A DNA stretch of 64,000 nt from Chloracidobacterium sp. (GTDB lineage Bacteria > Acidobacteriota > Blastocatellia > Pyrinomonadales > Pyrinomonadaceae), in the NCBI GenBank assembly GCA_016720705.1, contig JADKKB010000002.1:62001-126000 (forward strand), in the 5' to 3' direction. The notes below the pieces were generated by a model. That model did not search any database and was not told where the DNA came from. It worked only from the letters and a program-made list of their open reading frames with translations. This document shows positions 26,931 through 37,200 of the stretch, piece by piece. The translations under genes and the position numbers were made by a program. Position 1 is the stretch's first letter, and the number at the start of each line of letters is the position of its first letter.

Positions 26931-27911
26931 ATGAAATATCGCATCCTAAATATCCTGCGCCAGCTCGCCCTGATGCTGCTTGTGATCTGGACGGTCGTAT
27001 CACTCGTCACATTGTTGATCGAGCTTGTGCCCGGTACGCCGGCGGCTGTGATATTAGGCGAAACTGCAACGACTGAACAGATCGAGAACTTCAATAAAAA
27101 GCACGGCCTTGACCGCCCGGCATTTTTTTTCTCATACACGGACGACAGCGGTTTTAGCTGGAACGGAATTGATAACCGTTACGTGGATTACTGGAAAGGC
27201 CTTGTTCAAGGCGACCTCGGAATGTCTTTCCGAACCGAACGGCCCGTCCGCGATATGATCTTCGAACGCTACCCGGCGACGATCAAACTCGCACTCGCCG
27301 CGATGCTCGTAGCCATCGGTATCGCGATTCCGCTAGGCGTCGTCGCGGGTTCGAACAAAAACAAGTTTATCGACAATGCCGCATCATTCGTGGCACTTTT
27401 GGGAATATCGCTCCCGACATTCGTTGTCGGGCCTTTTCTGGTCTATCTTTTCGCGGTCAATCTCAGGATATTTTCGCCGACGGGTAGTGCCCACCCGGAG
27501 GATATAATTCTCCCTGCCGTTACGCTCGGCGGCGCTTTGTCGGCGATCCTGACGCGTATGGTGCGTTCTAGCGTAATTGAGGAACTGGGTGAGGACTACG
27601 TCCGCACAGCGCGTGCAAAGGGCCTCAGCGAGCGAATGGTCGTGTACAAACACGTGCTCAAGAATGGATTGATACCTGTAGTGACGATACTCGGGCTCCA
27701 ACTCGGCGTATTGCTGGCTGGTTCGATAATCACCGAAAAGATATTTAACTGGCAAGGACTGGGGCTACTGTTGCTCGACGACGGTATCGGCAAACGAGAT
27801 TATCGTCTCGTTCAGGGTTGTGTGTTGGTCATCAGTGTGACGTTCATTATTGCCAATTCTCTTACGGATTTTGTATACCGGCGGCTCGATCCGCGCATTC
27901 GACTAAGTTAG
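26931..27911 (+). CDS. dppB: Dpp/Opp-type ABC permease, subunit B
   Basis: A 326-residue inner-membrane permease: an N-terminal helix, a periplasmic domain with GDLGMSFR, then five helices. The permease signature with EDYVRTARAKGLSERMV (the EAA loop that contacts the ATPase) is intact. The family imports peptides or nickel. Its stop abuts the start of the subunit C gene. No binding protein or ATPase gene lies in this operon, so those parts must come from elsewhere. Confidence 0.92.
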   Translation: MKYRILNILRQLALMLLVIWTVVSLVTLLIELVPGTPAAVILGETATTEQIENFNKKHGLDRPAFFFSYTDDSGFSWNGIDNRYVDYWKGLVQGDLGMSFRTERPVRDMIFERYPATIKLALAAMLVAIGIAIPLGVVAGSNKNKFIDNAASFVALLGISLPTFVVGPFLVYLFAVNLRIFSPTGSAHPEDIILPAVTLGGALSAILTRMVRSSVIEELGEDYVRTARAKGLSERMVVYKHVLKNGLIPVVTILGLQLGVLLAGSIITEKIFNWQGLGLLLLDDGIGKRDYRLVQGCVLVISVTFIIANSLTDFVYRRLDPRIRLS

Positions 27912-28724
27912 ATGAACCGGCTTACTTACATCGGCATCGCGATCGCGATGGTCGTCGTCCTGGCGGCCATATTCGCATCTGTTTTGTCGACACACGACTT
28001 TAACGCTCAAAATCTGATGTTGCGGTATGCGGCTCCGAGTGGCGAACACTGGTTTGGCACAGACGCACTCGGTCGCGACATTTTTTCGCGAGTTCTATAT
28101 GGTGCTCGGATCTCATTGGAGGTCGGAATCACGGTCGTTACCGTTTCGGCGGTCGTCGGCACAATACTGGGTGCGATCGCAGGCTTTTACGGCGGAATTG
28201 TCGATAAATTTCTTTCGGGTTACGTATTCAACGTCTTTCTGGCGTTCCCAGGGCTGTTGCTCGCCATCGCTCTCGTCGCCTTTCTCGGAGCCGGCCTTGG
28301 CAAACTCATTCTAGCCCTTTGCGTGATCGGTTGGGTCGGATATGCCCGCGTAATGCGTGGACAGGTGTTGAAAGTCCGCGAATATGACTATGTTCAAGCG
28401 GCAAGAGCACTCGGAGCAAGCAATATGCGTATTTTGTTCACGCATATTCTGCCAAACGCCATTCAACCGCTGATCGTACAGGCGTCGCTCGGAATGGCCG
28501 GTGCGGTCTTGTCGGAAGCGTCGCTTTCATTCCTCGGGCTCGGAGTGCCCTCGGTTCCAAGTTGGGGCACGATGATCGACGAAGCACGAGGCTTTGACCT
28601 TCTGATCAACGCTCCGCACGTCTTATTTTTCCCCAGCGTCGCGATTGCCCTGACCGTTTTGGCATTCAATTTTATCGGCGACGGACTTCGCGAATTCCTT
28701 GATCCAAAACAGCGAGCGAGGTAG
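27912..28724 (+). CDS. dppC: Dpp/Opp-type ABC permease, subunit C
   Basis: A 270-residue partner permease. The segment HWFGTDALGRDIFSRVLYGARISL and the EAA loop EYDYVQAARALGASNMRILFTHILPN are typical of DppC/OppC. It forms the heterodimeric channel with the preceding subunit. It is followed 2 bases later by pxpB, which links peptide-type transport with 5-oxoproline breakdown. Confidence 0.92.
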   Translation: MNRLTYIGIAIAMVVVLAAIFASVLSTHDFNAQNLMLRYAAPSGEHWFGTDALGRDIFSRVLYGARISLEVGITVVTVSAVVGTILGAIAGFYGGIVDKFLSGYVFNVFLAFPGLLLAIALVAFLGAGLGKLILALCVIGWVGYARVMRGQVLKVREYDYVQAARALGASNMRILFTHILPNAIQPLIVQASLGMAGAVLSEASLSFLGLGVPSVPSWGTMIDEARGFDLLINAPHVLFFPSVAIALTVLAFNFIGDGLREFLDPKQRAR

Positions 28725-28726
28725 CT

Positions 28727-29413
28727 ATGTCTGATTTTCCGATCAGGTACTTCCCACTCGGTGACGCGGCCTTGACGGTTGAATTTGGCAATGCGATCTC
28801 CGAGCACTTGAATGACAAAGCCATTGCGCTTGCTAACGCCGTCGCATCCGAGCGGTTTCCGTGGCTGATCGAATCGGTCCCGGCCTACGCTTCAACAACC
28901 TTCTTCTACGACCCTTTGATCGTGAAAAGTATGTTTCCCGATGGCGAAACGGCATTTGCCGCCGTTCGTGAAGTGATATCCGGAATGGTATCGCGTATGC
29001 CACAGCGGGTAGGCGATATTGTGGCCGAGGCGATCGACATCACTGTTGATTTCGGACCCGATGCGGCACTCGATCTCGACTATATTGCGGACATCTCCGG
29101 CTTAGACCAGCGTGAGACGATAGAGATATTTACGTCGCGCGAATATCGTGTGTATATGCTCGGGTTTCTTCCCGGTTTTGCGTATTTGGGAGAGGTTGAT
29201 GAGCGGATCGCCGTCCCGCGGCGCAGTTCACCGCGAACGTCTGTGCCGAAGGGGAGCGTTGGCATCGCCGGGCGCCAGACCGGCATTTATCCGCTCCGTT
29301 CGCCCGGCGGTTGGCAGATAATCGGCCGTACCGACCTGGAACTATTCACGCCGTACGGCGACACGCTGACGCAACTTCGACCGGGCGATCGGGTACGCTT
29401 TGTCCCAAAATGA
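28727..29413 (+). CDS. pxpB: 5-oxoprolinase subunit B (KipI-like)
   Basis: A 228-residue PxpB: GDAALTVEFGNAIS at the start and PGFAYLGEVDERIAVPRRSSPRTSVPKGSVGIAG in the centre, then the PGGWQIIGRTDLELF end of the family. With PxpC and PxpA it makes the ATP-dependent enzyme that opens 5-oxoproline to glutamate. The stop overlaps the pxpC start (ATGA). Confidence 0.93.
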   Translation: MSDFPIRYFPLGDAALTVEFGNAISEHLNDKAIALANAVASERFPWLIESVPAYASTTFFYDPLIVKSMFPDGETAFAAVREVISGMVSRMPQRVGDIVAEAIDITVDFGPDAALDLDYIADISGLDQRETIEIFTSREYRVYMLGFLPGFAYLGEVDERIAVPRRSSPRTSVPKGSVGIAGRQTGIYPLRSPGGWQIIGRTDLELFTPYGDTLTQLRPGDRVRFVPK

Positions 29414-30378
29414 CCAGCATAACGATAATAAAAGCCGGATTCCTGACTACGATCCAGGACCTCGGACGGACAGGATATCGCAGGTTCGGGATCAACCCCG
29501 GCGGTGCGATGGATCAGAGGGCCGCGCGGATCGTCAACGGCCTCGCAGGCAACGACGAAAATACCCCGGTACTCGAGATGCACTTTCCTGCCGCCGAGAT
29601 CGGATTTGGCGGCGATCTGATGTTCGCTCTCGGCGGAGCGGACTTTCAGGCAACTCTCGACGGCGTGCCGATCGACAATTGGCGGTGCCACATCGCCCGT
29701 AGCGGAAGCATTTTACGATTTGAAGGTAAAGCATCAGGTGAGCGAGCGTATATCGCTGTAAACGCGGGCTTTATCGCCGATACCTGGCTCGGTAGTTCAT
29801 CGACCAATCTTGTGGCCGGCATTGGCGGCGTTGCCGGACGACCACTTCGAAATGGCGACGTACTCCGATCGCCGGAATCAGACGGAAGTCTTGACCAAAA
29901 CGCTCTCCGGCAAATAGCGGCTACATCGCTCATCCCATTTTACAGTCGCTTTCCGACGCTCCGGATCATCAAGGGTGCCGAATATGGAATTCTGAGCCAA
30001 GCCGGTAAAGCGGCGTTGACCGAGCAGACCTTTGAGCTTTCACACGCATCGGACCGAATGGGATTTCGATTAAAAGCTGAGCCACTCGCCACCACGCGAC
30101 CGCTAGAGATGGTTTCGTCCTCTGTCACATACGGAACGATACAATTACTGCCGGACGGCCAACTCGTCATCTTGATGGCGGATCATCAGACCGCCGGCGG
30201 ATACCCGCGGATCGCACATATCATCGCTCACGACCTGCCCGTTGCGGCCCAACTCGGCGGTGGTGCTAAGTTATGTTTTCATCTTGTCGGCATTGAAGAA
30301 GCGGAAAGCCTCCGGCAACAGATCGAACACGAACTCAGTCTGTTTCGTATCGGATGCCGTCTCAGACGCCGAGTCTAA
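29410..30378 (+). CDS. pxpC: 5-oxoprolinase subunit C (KipA-like)
   Basis: A 322-residue PxpC/biotin-dependent-carboxylase-like protein. The start at 29410 gives the family N-terminus (KAGFLTTIQDLGRTGYRRFG, then GGAMDQRAARIVN), and the later MADHQTAGGYPRIAHII is typical. The subunit acts with PxpB. The C-terminal tail beyond EHELSLFRIG looks unusual (RLRRRV) but length is normal. Confidence 0.93.
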   Translation: MTSITIIKAGFLTTIQDLGRTGYRRFGINPGGAMDQRAARIVNGLAGNDENTPVLEMHFPAAEIGFGGDLMFALGGADFQATLDGVPIDNWRCHIARSGSILRFEGKASGERAYIAVNAGFIADTWLGSSSTNLVAGIGGVAGRPLRNGDVLRSPESDGSLDQNALRQIAATSLIPFYSRFPTLRIIKGAEYGILSQAGKAALTEQTFELSHASDRMGFRLKAEPLATTRPLEMVSSSVTYGTIQLLPDGQLVILMADHQTAGGYPRIAHIIAHDLPVAAQLGGGAKLCFHLVGIEEAESLRQQIEHELSLFRIGCRLRRRV

Positions 30379-30416
30379 ATCCACGGTTTTAATGTATGCT
30401 AACCTGACAATAACCA

Positions 30417-31178
30417 ATGAGATCGATCGATCTAAATTGTGATATGGGCGAGGGTTGCCCCTTCGATGCCGAGCTGATGAAGTACGTCTCATCAGTTAAT
30501 ATTGCATGCGGTTATCACGCGGGTGACGAACAGACAATGCGGCGTACCGTCGATCTTGCAGTTGCCAATGGCGTAGCGATCGGTGCCCATCCGGGATATC
30601 CCGACCGCGATAATTTTGGGCGAATTGATATGTCATTTGTGGAAAGCGATCTGATCCATATCCTGACCGATCAGATACTCACACTGCGGAATATCTGTGA
30701 ATCGGCGGGTGCGGCACTTTCTCACGTGAAACCTCACGGTGCCCTGTATAATCGATCTGCTCGCGATCCGATAGTCGCAAGTGCGATCGCTCACACAGTC
30801 AAAGCTATCGATCCCGATCTGATGCTATTTGGTTTAGCAGGCAGTTGCTCCGTCTCCGAGGCTAAGATCGCCGGACTCACAACGGCATCGGAGGTTTTCG
30901 CCGACCGAACATATCGATCCGACGGCAGTTTGACGCCGCGAGATCGGCCAAATGCTCTTATTATCGATCCACAGATCGCCGCTAAACAGGCGTTGTCGAT
31001 GGCGTTGAATGGGGACGTCTTTCTGGCTGATGGGTCAAAAGTCGTAGTGCAATGTGACACTATCTGCATCCACGGCGACGGTGAGGATCCTGTAAATGCG
31101 GTCGTGGCGATACGTGAACTTTTATTAAACAGTAACATAAGTATTCGGTCGCTATATGACTGTAGGAAAACCACTTAG
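30417..31178 (+). CDS. pxpA: 5-oxoprolinase subunit A (LamB/YcsF family)
   Basis: A 253-residue PxpA. The start RSIDLNCDMGEGCPFD, then NIACGYHAGDEQTM and AIGAHPGYPDRDNFGR, with HVKPHGALYN, are the metal- and substrate-binding segments of the family. It completes the PxpABC enzyme in the same operon. The next gene starts inside its last 23 bases. Confidence 0.95.
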   Translation: MRSIDLNCDMGEGCPFDAELMKYVSSVNIACGYHAGDEQTMRRTVDLAVANGVAIGAHPGYPDRDNFGRIDMSFVESDLIHILTDQILTLRNICESAGAALSHVKPHGALYNRSARDPIVASAIAHTVKAIDPDLMLFGLAGSCSVSEAKIAGLTTASEVFADRTYRSDGSLTPRDRPNALIIDPQIAAKQALSMALNGDVFLADGSKVVVQCDTICIHGDGEDPVNAVVAIRELLLNSNISIRSLYDCRKTT

Positions 31179-32349
31179 AACTTCACGGCCGGCCATCTAC
31201 GGAGCGGCCTTTCTGATGGCAACGTCGGCCGTAGGCCCCGGATTTTTAACGCAGACCACTGTGTTCACACAGCAGTTACTGGCAAGTTTTGGCTTCGTGA
31301 TATTGCTGTCCGTGGTACTCGACATATTTGCACAGCTAAATATCTGGCGGATCTTGACCGTCACCGGCAAACGCGGACAGGATCTTGCGAATGAAACGAT
31401 TCCCGGCAGCGGCTATGTACTTGCGGCGTTTGTCGCATTCGGAGGGCTTGTCTTTAATATAGGCAATATCGCCGGTTGCGGCCTCGGACTCAACGCACTT
31501 TTCGACCTGCCCGTCGAGATCGGTGCCGCCATCAGTGCGGGAGCAGCGATCGTGCTCTTTTTATTTAAGGACGCCGGCCGGGCAATGGATATTTTCGTCA
31601 AGATCCTAGGCGTCCTGATGCTTTTGTTGATTGTCTATGTCGTTTACGCTTCGAGCCCACCTTTGGGCGATGCCGTGTATCACAGCTTTGTCCCGGAGCG
31701 AATAGATCCAAAAGCGATCGTTACGCTCGTAGGTGGAACGGTCGGCGGATACATAACCTTTGCCGGCGCCCATCGCCTGATTGACGCCGGAGTGATAGGG
31801 ATCGATAACCTGGCCAAAGTCAATCGCGGGGCGGTTTCCGGGATCGCTCTAACGGCCGTGATCCGCGTACTCCTATTTTTGGCGGTTCTCGGCGTTATCT
31901 CGATGGGAGCGTCGATCGATATTAAAAATCCGCCGGCATCTGTGTTTCAAAATGCGGCCGGGACATTCGGGCTAAGGCTCTTTGGCGTGGTTATGTGGGC
32001 GGCAGCGATCACTTCGGTCGTTGGGGCGGCATTTACGTCTATGTCCTTCCTTAAGACACTTCACACTAAAATTGAGCAGAAAAACAGGTATTTTGTCATC
32101 GGGTTTATTCTGATCTCGCTAGCGATCTACCTTTCGGTTGGCCAACCTGTAAGACTTCTGGTCTGGGCCGGGACGATCAACGGGTTTATCCTACCGATCG
32201 GCCTTGCCATCGTATTGATCGCTACCCATCGATCGACTGTGATCGACGATTATGATCATCCGTTCTGGCTAAAAGCGACCGGTTGGGGCGTGGTGCTGAT
32301 AATGTTGGGTTTCAGCGTTTCGACCATATGGACTATGATTTTCGGATAA
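31156..32349 (+). CDS. ycsG: NRAMP-like transporter (YcsG type)
   Basis: A 397-residue membrane protein with about 11 helices and NRAMP-like sequence (TSAVGPGFLTQTT in helix 1; GGTVGGYITFAGAHRLIDAG later). The helix 1 motif differs from the DPGN of metal transporters, as in YcsG-type proteins. In Bacillus subtilis ycsG sits with pxpA (ycsF) and kipI/kipA, so a function linked to 5-oxoproline, perhaps its import, is inferred from context and not shown. Confidence 0.85.
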   Translation: MTVGKPLRTSRPAIYGAAFLMATSAVGPGFLTQTTVFTQQLLASFGFVILLSVVLDIFAQLNIWRILTVTGKRGQDLANETIPGSGYVLAAFVAFGGLVFNIGNIAGCGLGLNALFDLPVEIGAAISAGAAIVLFLFKDAGRAMDIFVKILGVLMLLLIVYVVYASSPPLGDAVYHSFVPERIDPKAIVTLVGGTVGGYITFAGAHRLIDAGVIGIDNLAKVNRGAVSGIALTAVIRVLLFLAVLGVISMGASIDIKNPPASVFQNAAGTFGLRLFGVVMWAAAITSVVGAAFTSMSFLKTLHTKIEQKNRYFVIGFILISLAIYLSVGQPVRLLVWAGTINGFILPIGLAIVLIATHRSTVIDDYDHPFWLKATGWGVVLIMLGFSVSTIWTMIFG

Positions 32350-32415
32350 GGACGATCTTTTTTGATGTGTCGAGCATCAAACCACTGGTTTACCACGTCT
32401 ATTGAGTTGGGGAAT

Positions 32416-33627
32416 ATGAAAATGGTTCGTTCATTATTGTTCGTTGCGTTCACTTTGATCTTCATTCCGGCGATGTATGGCCAATCCGGGCGCCGCGTGG
32501 CACCGGCACCCATTTCGACGCCGCCTGCCGTCAGCAATGCTAAATCCGACGCAGCACCTCGTTATTCTGAATCAAAGCCACAGGCACCACGACGAAACCG
32601 GCCATCCGTCGGCTTTCCCAAATTGGGACAAAGCGGTACCGCCAACCCGAAAGCCGGTAGCAACGACACGCCGGTCGAGGTCGGCGACGACGAGGTCCTC
32701 AAGGTCGAAACCAATTTGATCACGATCCCGGTTTCAGTATTTGACCGAAATGGTCTATATATACCGGGGCTCGAACAAGAAGATTTTGCGATCTTTGAGA
32801 ATGGCAAAGAGCAGGAGATCGCGTATTTCGGCACTATAGATAAGCCGTTTACCGTTATTTTGCTGATCGACACCAGTCCGTCCACGGCATACAAGATCGA
32901 GGAGATCCAAGCGGCGGCCACCGCTTTTGTCGATCAATTAAAGCCACAGGATAGCGTGATGGTCATTGAATTTGCCAGTAACGTTAACGTCCTGACCGAG
33001 GTGACGAACGACCGTCAGAAGATCTACAAAGCGATCCGCCGGGCGAATTGGGGCGACGGCACATCGCTTTACGACGCTGTAGATTTTTCGCTGCGCAAAC
33101 GCCTCAGCAAGATCCCCGGACGCAAGGCGATCGTACTATTTACCGATGGCGTAGATACGACATCGAGCCGCTCCGGATACGACAGCACGATCGATATGGC
33201 GGAAGAATCGGACGCGATGATCTTCCCCATTTATTACAATACGTACGCTTCCAACAATGGCGGCACAGGCTCACCATTGCCCAATATCAATGGCGGCGTT
33301 TTGGGTAGCCGCGGCGGCATTTTTAATCCCCGAGGCCAGAGTGCTGCCGACTATCAGCGTGGGCGTCAGTATCTGAATGACCTTGCCGCTTACACCGGCG
33401 GCCGTGTTTTCCGCCCCGGAGACACACCGGGAGGCTTAAGGGCGGCTTTCGAGGGTATCGCTGAAGAACTTCGGCGTCAGTACAATATCGGTTACGTTCC
33501 GATCGCCGAGGGCAAACCCGGTCAGCGAAAAGATATAAAGGTAAGGGTCGATCGCCCGAATCTCGTCGTTCGTGCCCGTGACAGCTATATCGTCGGAGCG
33601 ACCGCGGAACCCGCACGATCTAACTAG
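32416..33627 (+). CDS. Secreted VWFA-related acidobacterial protein
   Basis: A 403-residue exported protein of the acidobacterial VWFA-related family. The signal peptide (ending MYGQS) fixes the start at 32416, which has a GGGGA-type ribosome site. A Pro-rich linker leads to an N-terminal beta segment (VFDRNGLYIPGLEQEDFAIFENG). The von Willebrand A domain has the metal site DTSPS, a conserved Thr in GDGTSLYDAV, and LFTDGVDTTS. Probably involved in surface protein-protein contacts. It stands alone before the ECF sigma gene. Confidence 0.87.
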   Translation: MKMVRSLLFVAFTLIFIPAMYGQSGRRVAPAPISTPPAVSNAKSDAAPRYSESKPQAPRRNRPSVGFPKLGQSGTANPKAGSNDTPVEVGDDEVLKVETNLITIPVSVFDRNGLYIPGLEQEDFAIFENGKEQEIAYFGTIDKPFTVILLIDTSPSTAYKIEEIQAAATAFVDQLKPQDSVMVIEFASNVNVLTEVTNDRQKIYKAIRRANWGDGTSLYDAVDFSLRKRLSKIPGRKAIVLFTDGVDTTSSRSGYDSTIDMAEESDAMIFPIYYNTYASNNGGTGSPLPNINGGVLGSRGGIFNPRGQSAADYQRGRQYLNDLAAYTGGRVFRPGDTPGGLRAAFEGIAEELRRQYNIGYVPIAEGKPGQRKDIKVRVDRPNLVVRARDSYIVGATAEPARSN

Positions 33628-33708
33628 ATAAGTACCAGGCAAAATATTTCGGTTCCGCGATTGCCTTATGTTACGATTCAAATGTGGTTCTAGAAGCGCG
33701 CCTGACCG

Positions 33709-34269
33709 ATGACCAAGACCGACGACGTCACAGTTTTACTAGAACAAATGAGCTCCGGCAGCCAGACGGCGCCTGACGAGTTGTTGCCGCTTGTCTACGA
33801 CGACCTTCGCCGCCTCGCACACGCATATTTCAATCGGGAAAGTTCTGATCATACGCTTCAGGCGACGGCACTCGTGCACGAAGCGTATCTTCGTTTAGTA
33901 AAGTGGGAAAACGTCTCGTGGCAGAATCGGGCTCATTTTTTTGCGGTCGCGGCCGAGGTGATGCGCAAGATCCTGATCGATCACGCCCGCAAGCGCAATG
34001 CACAAAAGCGATCAGGCGGGCAGCGGGTTATCCTGGATGACGCGATCAGCTTTCCGGACAAAAAGGATTTTGACGTTCTCAAGCTCGACGATGCTCTGGT
34101 TGCACTGGAGGCTACCGATGCCCGCCAAGCAAAGATCGTCGAACTCAGATTTTTTGGCGGCCTCTCGATCGAAGAAACCGCCTATATTCTCGACATTTCC
34201 GAAACCACGGTCCGCCGCGAATGGACATTTGCCAAAGCCTGGTTCCAGCGCGAACTCACCCGTTCGTGA
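33709..34269 (+). CDS. ECF sigma factor of the acidobacterial/planctomycete group
   Basis: A 186-residue sigma-70 family ECF factor. Region 2 includes LVYDDLRRLAHAYFNRE and HEAYLRLVKWENVSWQNRAHFFAVAAEVMRKILIDHAR. Region 4 has the HTH ELRFFGGLSIEETAYILDISETTVRREW. The pattern is that of the large ECF group common in Acidobacteria and Planctomycetes, often found next to Ser/Thr kinases. Its stop is 6 bases from the stop of the convergent giant gene, and the kinase lies beyond it. Confidence 0.93.
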   Translation: MTKTDDVTVLLEQMSSGSQTAPDELLPLVYDDLRRLAHAYFNRESSDHTLQATALVHEAYLRLVKWENVSWQNRAHFFAVAAEVMRKILIDHARKRNAQKRSGGQRVILDDAISFPDKKDFDVLKLDDALVALEATDARQAKIVELRFFGGLSIEETAYILDISETTVRREWTFAKAWFQRELTRS

Positions 34270-34275
34270 GCAGTC

Positions 34276-37200
34276 TCATTCCTGAGCCACAAAATCCGCA
34301 TTCCCTATTGCATCTGTAACCGTGATCACATAGCTCGCGTTTGCGAAGTGGAATGTCTTGTGCTTGGCTCCGATCACGTACGAACGGCCCGCTTCGACAT
34401 CATCGAATCTATATTGTCCGAACGGATTAGTGATCGCACGCCGTTTGACGCCGAGATCGTCAGCGAGAAATATCACTGTATTTCCGATCGGCCGTCCGCC
34501 TGCTGTTTTCACAGTTCCCGCGACCGATACGCCCGCCGCAGTTGGCCCAAGCATCGTGATCGTGGCGTCACTAAAGGTCGAGGCGAGAGCAAACGCCCCG
34601 CCATTTACGATCTCGCCTGCAACCGGATCGTCGCCAAAACTGATCATCGTCGTGGCATTAGCAGAGATCACGTCAAACTCGATCTTCGCAATGTATTTTC
34701 CGCCTGCAGAAAATGGCTGGCTCGGCAGTTTGTCAATTATCAACCCTACCTTGCCGGCCTGTCCGGTATTTGCGGTCAAGACGGCACCCGCCGCATCTTC
34801 ACCAAGTGAGATATTCTGCGGGTTGGCCAGATCGCTCGTATTATAGTTGAGTGTGAAGCCGACTCCCGTCTCATCACCTTGTGCCTCAAGCGAAATGGCA
34901 ACGGTCAACTTGTTACCGATCCGACTGACGGTATAGGGAGTGATCCCCCGCGGCAGCAATCCGTTTGAACTGCCCGTTATAGGCTTTCCGGTCAATGTGC
35001 CCGAAGATATCGGACCCTGATAGTCTTGTAGCGGATCCAGGCCCAAAGCGAATCGCCTCGACTGCATCACGTCGCCGACGCTCAAACTTCCGTTGCCGCC
35101 ATCCGCACTCGGTGATGAATCAGCTGCCTGAAAATCATTGAACGTGTTCGCCTGATCCAATTTTGCTGCAAACCGCCGAACTTGGCTGACGTCGCTATCG
35201 TTGACGAGACCGTCATTGTCACCGGTCGGATAGCCCGCGACGTCGCTCTCAACGGCACTGCCTAAGATCCGTATCGTCGCGTCCGGAGTTACCGGTGCCG
35301 ATTCATAGTTGCCGGCATTGTCACTTGCAACCGAATAGAATTGGTAAGTTCGGCCATATCGCCCGTTGAATACACCGCTTGTCGAAGTGCTGTCAGAGAT
35401 AAACGGTAAAAACGCGCCGCCGCTTTCTGACGCAAATACGTCAAAACCCTTGAGTCCTGAGCCATTTCCATCATCACTTCCCGACCAATTTATTGGGAAA
35501 CTTGGATCGCCACCGGTCGCCGGTAATGCGGCAAACTGACTGACGGGAATATCGGCATCGATCAGATTTGTAGTGGTATTGGTGACCAAAGGCTCATTAT
35601 CATCAAAATAGATGGTCGCCGTATTGGCAATATCGGTCCGCGTCAGTTGGTTTGCCGTCGGTATGACCGTAAACGCGAGGTAGCCCTGGCCATCGTTGGT
35701 AGCGTTGTTGGGCGGCAAGAGACCGCGGCCCGGATCTATCGGTTCCTCTCCGGTGGCCGGATCGATCGCTATCATTGTCAAGGTGACGGCACCCGTCGCC
35801 ACATTCACTCCGGCAGTGATGTCAGCCTGCAAATTATCGAGGTCCGGGCCGAGCTGCATTCGCGTTTGATAGAACGAACGGTTTGGCGGAATTACTATGC
35901 GATATTGCTTAAATCCGATCTCTGTCAACCTTACGGTCCGTGGGTCGAGCGTCGCGGGCAACTGATCGACCGTCCGTATTCGATGGGCAGGCGCGGTCGC
36001 ACTCGATTTGTTCTCAAAATTAATTCTGTAGGGCAGAGGCTTCCCTATGGGCACGAATTTCTCCGGTCCGTAGCCATATGGCCCGACCTTGTCATTCGGA
36101 TCATTCGGCAAATTAGTATGGACTGGTAACACGTATTCAGCGGTCAGCTTAAGACATTCGGCCCCAAGTGCCAACAGCTGATAAATATCAAATATTATCG
36201 ATGCTATTTTCGCAAGCGGAAAATATTTCAGCCCCTCGAATGCACATTCCTCCGCTGCCCTCATGGCCTTTGCGGCCAAGCCCCAAAGCGTTGACCATGA
36301 CACAAAGTCTCCGGTCCTTGCACCACCGGCTGCAGACGTGATCGCATCACCCAGAAACGCCGCTCCGATCACTTTAGCGATGCCCGCCGCACATTTGATC
36401 GGAAATATCTCGCTGAGAGCAGCAAGGAGCGTATTAAACGCAAGGTTGGTCCAGCATTTCAAAACATCTCGACCGGACGCTGACGCAATGAGTTGATCGA
36501 GAGGCACCGAGGCGAGTGCCGGATCAAAGACTCCGCCGAGTGCCTCGGCCGTGATCGTACCGCGATTGGCGAATGAGACGTCGATCCCAATATTTACGGT
36601 CTCGCCTGCTCGAACGATCGGAGCAAATAGGGCAAGTATTCTTTCGCCGTTTCTATCGGCGTGAACGGTATTCGGATCTACGGTGTCGTCGGCCGGGGCA
36701 AACTCATAATAGTTTGCCGTCGAAAGCCGATAATTCATCGCTGCCGCCGAAAGGCGAACAATGATCGGCACAGTGATCGCGTCGTTTTTGCCCTCATTTG
36801 AAACCGAGATCGTATAACGTGTATAGAAATTACCGCGCACTTCGCCGGGGCCCGTTATCTCGGTCCTGAGGCTCTCGCCTCCGCCCTTCGTGATAACAAA
36901 GTTTTGTGACCACGTCGAGGTTTGGCTATTTGGATTAGTCAGTACAACATTATAGTTACCGGGCTCGGCACCATTGAGGTTAAATAGGCCGGCGGTATTT
37001 ATTGAACTGATATCAAACGTCTGCATCGGGACTATCACGGTCGAATCCGCGATATTTACCAGTTTGATCGACGCTCCGGGCTGGAATTTTGCTCCCTCGA
37101 CCGAGATCATCGAGTAGCCATTGTTCCCCGCAGTTCCGGGCGATACACGCCGTATTCCAAATGGCAGCAGTTCCGCCTTTAAGGCGACCTGTTGAGCAAG

